Origin: Diphasiastrum complanatum
Taxonomy: Eukaryota; Streptophyta; Lycopodiopsida; Lycopodiales; Lycopodiaceae
Direction: 5' to 3'
Assembly (NCBI GenBank): GCA_029204225.1
Contig: CM055092.1
Coordinates: 100,496,200-100,560,199 of the forward strand
DNA: 64,000 bases
Shown: piece after piece, positions 59,223 to 64,000 of the stretch
Layout: the number at the start of each line of letters is the position of its first letter
Numbering within the stretch: the first letter of the stretch is position 1
Position numbers and translations under genes: made by a program
The notes under the pieces: model-generated
The model's database searches: none
Seen by the model: only the letters and a program-made list of their open reading frames with translations
What the model was told of the DNA's origin: nothing

Positions 59223-60356
59223 TGTAAGAGATCCTAACATCACAGTAGGGCAAACACTAACTCATCCACCCAACCTTGCCTACTCCCTGATATGGAGCAA
59301 GCCCCTCCTAGCTCAGTGTGAGAACTGGTAGCATGCATAATGCCAAGTGTCGGCCACGTGGCACTGACGTGGCCGACTGCACGTCAGGACCCAACGTGGG
59401 GCCCTATCCTGCTGACAGGGTCGCTAGGCTGTGTTAGGCCCGCCATGGCTATGGACCGTGCCGGGGCACACTACTCACACTGTCTTGCCCTGTTGGTCTT
59501 GTACGTTGGACATGACCCTGACTGTGGTATCTGACCTCTTGTGTTCTCTAGGGTTCGGCACTGGTTACGTGCTCGTAACAAGCCTGTTCCCACACGTGAA
59601 AGGATTTAGAAAAAGTACTTGTATAAAGTTAGAGTCATTTTAGATCAATCTACACATGTGTGAATTTGACTTTTGAGTAGAAATTTGGAAAAAGTCATTT
59701 TGGTCAAACTCCTTGTAATTAGCTTGCACTTCCATGTGAATGAGTAAATGCTCCCACATGTCAAGATGTTGTTCACACGTGTGGATCTGGATGTACTAGA
59801 TAAGATATACGTTTTCCCTTAGATCCTATTTTATAGGGAAGGTTCCCACTTTTTGTGGAGACTAGCATTTGGATTCCAGCTAGTAGGATAAGTCAACTTT
59901 GATCTATGAGCATATCTTGCTCCCATTGGTGGATCTACATGATGTGGCACTCCCCGCACGTGTGAAGACTTGCTGGACCAGTTTACAGGTCGTTCATGTA
60001 CTTGATCTATAAAGAGATCACCAAATCTAATGAGAAGTTGATGAGAGATTTCGATTCTAGCAATTTGCTTGAGATCTACACATTTGTTTTGTGATTTTAT
60101 GCTTGTAAGCTATCAACTGAGTTTAGTACTTTGCTCTCTGGTCACAGTCCGTACAGTGACTGTGTGAGGCCGCCCTTGTTAGTTTTGTGGTGTTACATCT
60201 ATTGATCTTGCTAAATAATTAGAGATATGCATCTAGATCAGGATCTAGTCAATAGAACTTGATGAATCCTTTGATTTGGCAATCAATAACTCTTGTAGAT
60301 TGATTAGTACAATCAATCATTGTCCTAAAATCAGAAAATTCACATTTATTACAACT

Positions 60357-60644
60357 TATACAAGTACCTCGACTCGTAAATTCTAAAACAAATTGGAGCC
60401 CATCAAAATGATGATTTTATACAAATTATGCACTTCAGTGTTGATGGCCCAAAATTGCAAGGGCCCAAAGTTACATCAAATCGTGGTTCGAACCGCGCTT
60501 TATACAAGTACCTCAACTCATAGATTCTAAAACAAATTGGAGCCCATCAAAATGATGATTTTATACAAATTATGCACTTCAGTGTTGATGGCCCAAAATT
60601 GCAAGGGCCCAAAGTTACATGGAATCTGTTGGAAATGCTCGAGG
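60357..60644. repeat. 144-bp tandem duplication
   Basis: Units 60357-60500 and 60501-60644 start TATACAAGTACCTC and are nearly identical (GACTCGTAA versus AACTCATAG near the start), so the event is recent. A (GA)n tract follows at 60669-60713. Confidence 0.92.
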
Positions 60645-60666
60645 AGAGCCAGAACCGCGCGCGTGC

Positions 60667-60711
<45 letters not shown>

Positions 60712-60719
60712 GGGCATTA

Positions 60720-61531
60720 GCTATTAGCATTGGAGCAAAAAAATTTGCCATGGTTTCATTGAGGGTTTAGGGTGTTTAAGCATTTGTGTTTTGAAATTTC
60801 AAATTTTTGCAATGTGCAAACATGATACGTCAATGTGCATATCAAGATCAATGATTGTGCATTGAATCTTGAATCCTTAATCATTGATCATTCAAGAATG
60901 ATGAATCAACATTGATAGCTTGATTTTGATATGTGAAATGAAGATCATAGATGGTAGACCTTGATTGATGGGGTTGAGTGTGGGCATTGTGAGAGGGGTG
61001 TGGGTACTTAGTGGTTGGATTTGGCAACTAGTTAGGAGCTAGAAGTTAGAAGTTAGAGGTATTAGGTAAGCATTGATCCTTTTTAGTGGTTAGTAGTTAC
61101 TAGTTAGTGGCTACCATTTAGTTAACAGTTGGAAGTTGGAGCTTGGTGGTTTAGGGTTAGAACTTAGGTAATTGGGCTTTAAGCAGCCACATATCTGATG
61201 ATATGTAAACATTAAAAAATCAATAGTCAAATTTCAAAAAATGAAATGTTTGAAGTGTAAGAGTTGAATGTTTATCTCTTACTCTGGGCCCCAACCTCGA
61301 AGGGCTAGCCGCGTCCGATGCAACATGAGTGAGTATCGTGTCAGGAGCATGCATGCAAGGGGCAATCTCGTACCCCCCCCAAACGTAACAAACGTGCCCT
61401 GATGCGTGTGGGCCCTTCCGTATAACTGAGGTGACAGTATCTGCAAGTCCATCTCTTCGTGCCCGATGTGATATGGGCTGCAGCGATGGTAACATGATCC
61501 CACAAGGGATCCCTATCCCTCGGCATGGTGG

Positions 61532-61564
<33 letters not shown>

Positions 61565-62200
61565 ACGGAGTCAAAATCCAAATGATAGATCTCTCTCCCC
61601 TCTTTGTCTCTCTTATGATAGATCTCTCTCTCCCTCTAGGCTCTCTATGTCCTAATCTAGTTTCTAGTTTCACTGGACTCATGAGTCATATGTATTATAT
61701 GTATTATGGATTCGGATTCTTGAACTTTGTAGATAGTAGGGTGATATCATGGAAAGTTGATTATCTAATATCAATAAAGGTTTTACAATTTTGATTTTAA
61801 TATTTATCATTTATGTAATATGTATTTGCCATTTGCCATTTTGATATTCCCGACTACTTTGTAGACATAATGACTGTGGCTTGCCGCTTATCACAATTGT
61901 AATTTGTTTCTGAAGCAACAAAATCTCAGGTCAAGTGTAATTACAATTTACGATATGTAATATGTATTATGTATTGATTAATCCAGGATGGGTTTGTGTT
62001 TCATTGCTATCAAACACGTGGATTTATCATTTATGATTTTACAAAAGCATTTGCTGGTCTATCAGACATTACTTGAGTCTTGGAACTTCATATGTATTAT
62101 AATTTATGCGAATATTGGATTCAGTATGTAGAATCTAGATAAATTTTTTTGGCTTCCTCTAGAGTCTATTGAAAGTTGAAACATTTAGACGAGGTTTTAT
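60720..62200. other. AT-rich stretch without recognisable gene
   Basis: Contains GTTAG/GGTTAG-type simple repeats (about 61000-61180), a C run at 61372-61380 and a (CT)n tract at 61530-61561. No coding frame with family likeness. Confidence 0.5.
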
Positions 62201-62209
62201 ATATATTAC

Positions 62210-62372
62210 TTCTTTCTTTTGCATGAGAGATATGAGAAACAATGATGAATGATCGTACTCCTCAGTCCTCTTAGCAGCTAAGCAAGCAGATCCTGATTCC
62301 TTCAAATAGTTGTACTCATCTTCAACCTTCTCAAACATTATCATAACCTTCTTGTTTATTCTTTTCTCGACA
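62210..62372 (-). CDS. Orphan internal exon of an unrecognised gene (54 codons)
   Basis: On the minus strand an acceptor ATTTGCAG is followed by one base and then 54 open codons, VEKRINKKVMIMFEKVEDEY, NYLKESGSACLAAKRTEEYD and HSSLFLISLMQKKE, before the donor GTAATA. The composition is that of a normal soluble protein, with charged residues and a coiled-coil-like first half, unlike the Ser/Phe/Ile-rich noise frames nearby. I do not recognise the family and find no neighbouring exon, so it may belong to a minus-strand gene extending left into the transposon-filled region or right beyond the window. Confidence 0.45.
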
Positions 62373-62613
62373 CTGCAAATAAGTTTGAAATAATATTACA
62401 ATCTTAAGTAGGCTGCAGTAGGTAATGTGGCAAAGGCATAATGCATTGCTCCAACTGTCAGATGAATCATGATTCAGAACCTACCTAGCTACCATATCTA
62501 TTATCACCTCAAATTTCAATTATACTCCTAAACCCTGACTCCACAGTGCACACTGTCCACAGTCTCCTTAGCAAGCAGATCCTTGTACAGTTGTACCTAG
62601 CAATTTTTTTAAA

Positions 62614-62725
62614 AAAAATTAAAAGGATAGGTTCGAACCGTTTTCCGATTCGAAACTGGCCTGCCTGTTCGAACCAAAAAGAATCGTATAGAATCGGCCG
62701 ATTCGAATCGGGGTGTAACCTTGCA
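62614..62725. other. Possible remnant of a palindrome-rich DNA transposon end
   Basis: After a T/A run come GGTTCGAACCG, CCGATTCGAAAC, GAATCGGCCGATTCGAATCG and similar palindromic words, resembling the subterminal arms of the 51424-52218 element. No target duplication was seen. The 62726-63040 stretch shows nothing else. Confidence 0.35.
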
Positions 62726-63040
62726 AGGGCTTGACAAATACGTCCAAATTGGACCTTTCAGGGGCATGATGGGTGTCAAATTTCAACATTGGACTTGGAT
62801 TATGGATAACCAACCACGCATCGTGGGACCTACAACGTGTCGTGGAGTCACGCATTTGTCCACTTGTCATGCCTTGGCCTATAGTTGCGGGGTTGCCTTT
62901 TATGGCCTATTTGTGTATAGGGGTAGGACCCTTCATGAGGTGGCCTATGATGGCTCTAGGGCATAGAGGGTGGGCTTGGTTTGAGCCCTACCTACGATGG
63001 GGTGGATCGTGAGCGTCCAACTTCTTGTGATGTTGTGTAC

Positions 63041-63229
63041 CTACCAGATTGGGTCGATGTGGGGGTTATAACACACATCATCAACATATAGCATATGGCA
63101 ATTAGGATGCATGTGCTCGGCTTGCTCAATAATGGATCGGAGTGTGATGATGTGATTAGTAGTGTAGTGCGCCCTGAAACCAGCCTGATTCATAGCATAC
63201 AGTCTCCTGATCTCTGCCTCTGTGCTCAT

Positions 63230-63230
<1 letters not shown>
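63041..63230 (-). pseudogene. LINE RT scrap next to a microsatellite
   Basis: The minus strand reads TEAEIRRLYAMNQAGFRAHY and ITLRSIIEQAEH, matching the GQAGFRPGYST...IIEEA block of the LINE RT, then a degraded LYVDDV. It lies immediately downstream, in its own orientation, of (CT)n(CA)n. Confidence 0.75.

Positions 63231-63301
<71 letters not shown>
63231..63301. repeat. (GT)n(GA)n compound microsatellite
   Basis: GT until about 63252, then GA to 63301. Confidence 0.95.
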
Positions 63302-63304
<3 letters not shown>

Positions 63305-63489
63305 CATTTATGTCTATTAGGTATCATAAGGTACGTAAGATTGAAAAGTACTTGTCAAGTTTGTCATATCCTGGGACCGTATAAGACCATCTCCGAAAAG
63401 AACTAACCAACCATTAGAATCAGGCTAAGTGAAAGCATACATGTATTCAAGATTGAGCATCTAAAATAAACTATATTGAGCTTAGAAAG

Positions 63490-63900
63490 TGTTGTTGGGC
63501 TCCTGGACATGAAGGATGCAAAGCGACGTGGCTAAGCATACAGTTTGTGGTGCGATGTGTAGACTAGCTGCATTGTCTATGGGTGCGATTCCGAGTGGGG
63601 ACATGTACCTCATCCTATGAACCGTCCTTTGCATCAAAATCATGTTGTGAGTGGCGACGAAGGAATTATGAGGTGATGGAATGCTGAAACAGATCACAAC
63701 CTTCAATATTGCTAGTGCTGTATACATCACTCTCATTTGAAACATCTCTTTGATCATCAAGGCAACAGACCTCTGATTTGCATAGAGTCATTGGCTGGTC
63801 TTTGAAGATGTAGTGGTATTTCCCGCAAATCTAATAGTCGAGCGGACTCTTAAGAGATAAAATGCTCCTCCTATGCCATTTTTGGAGTCAACAATCCTAA
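63490..63900 (-). pseudogene. LINE C-terminal scrap
   Basis: In shifting minus-strand frames: EEHFIS, then YHYIFKDQPMTL, then ALMIKEMFQMRVMYTAL. These match the finger and IRGRY-C-FRD...CVALMIREM region of the LINE family. The start is close to the GA tract at the window end. Confidence 0.65.
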
Positions 63901-63956
63901 GTGAACTTTTCTGTAATCAGTCAAAGCCCCTGAATACCATATGCAAGAGATATTGT

Positions 63957-63959
<3 letters not shown>

Positions 63960-64000
<41 letters not shown>
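63960..64000. repeat. (GA)n microsatellite, runs off the window
   Basis: At least 41 bp of GA up to the last base. Confidence 0.95.

Larger units (their letters stand above)
53661..59580 (-). mobile_element. Complete gypsy-type LTR element nested in the copia LTR
   Basis: LTRs are at 53661-54010 and 59223-59580, starting TGTAAGAG and ending C(A/G)TAACA on the + strand. AGCCT is repeated at 53656-53660 and 59581-59585. On the minus strand a tRNA-iMet-type primer site lies at 59210-59221 and the polypurine tract at 54011-54028. By eye the LTRs differ at about 14 positions plus an 8-bp indel, about 4 percent. Order on the minus strand: gag, zinc knuckle, copia segment, RNase H end, integrase, chromodomain. 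Confidence 0.88.
53577..60144 (+). repeat. 3' LTR of plus-strand copia, split by a gypsy insertion
   Basis: LTR parts are 53577-53660 and 59581-60144, preceded by the polypurine tract GAAGTGAGGAGGAG. Without the insert and one AGCCT copy they match the 5' LTR from 49645. Confidence 0.85.

Noticed and set aside
60486-60500. tRNA T-arm-like GTGGTTCGAACC
   Set aside because: No anticodon or acceptor stem can be formed around it; it lies at a tandem-duplication junction.

Overview
This window looks like nuclear DNA of a large-genome land plant. It carries widely spaced exons with GT-AG borders, introns of 5-9 kb, very abundant (CT)n/(GA)n microsatellites and layers of decayed non-LTR and LTR retrotransposons. 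Two host genes are recognisable. One encodes an SLC19-type (reduced folate/thiamine carrier) membrane transporter. The other is the first exon of the plant kinesin KIN-10A. As far as I know flowering plants are not known for SLC19 carriers, so I infer a non-flowering lineage such as a fern. That is inference; no taxonomic marker was found.

Layout. Positions 1-23522 hold the 3' part of the SLC19-like gene on the + strand: exons 34-95, 8906-9040, 14290-14327 (microexon, tentative), 14553-14967 and 23310-23522. Upstream exons lie outside the window. Its introns are packed with pieces of one LINE family in both orientations (545-8360 and 17534-22770), a Ty3/gypsy RNase H relic, a gypsy gag relic and an isolated LTR. 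One LINE copy (20202-22529) keeps an uninterrupted 775-codon reverse transcriptase ORF. From 23523 to 28150 I see only weak repeats and one orphan exon-like ORF. Then come a minus-strand Ty1/copia element (28150-32058), copia scraps (32300-32570 and 35310-35715), a degenerate minus-strand gypsy-like element primed by tRNA-Asp (35711-38876), a second minus-strand copia (38877-41510) and a plus-strand copia 5' end (to 44646).

KIN-10A exon 1 occupies 46260-46781. No further kinesin exon is visible in the remaining 17 kb, which are filled by a gypsy remnant (47400-48920) and a three-level nest. In the nest, a plus-strand copia (49645-60144) carries a hAT-like non-autonomous transposon in its coding region (51424-52218, 8-bp target duplication). 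Its 3' LTR holds a complete minus-strand gypsy element (53661-59580, 5-bp target duplication), whose protease/RT segment is replaced by a copia segment. The right end (60145-64000) has tandem duplications, one orphan minus-strand exon (62210-62372) and two more LINE scraps next to microsatellites.

Most striking are: (i) three hairpin modules at 38064-38355 whose arms differ between units but stay complementary; (ii) repeated association of the LINE family with (CT)n tracts; (iii) the gypsy/copia chimera; (iv) the SLC19-like gene in a plant context. The host genes do not form an operon or pathway together. Coordinates of decayed elements are approximate because boundaries were judged by eye.
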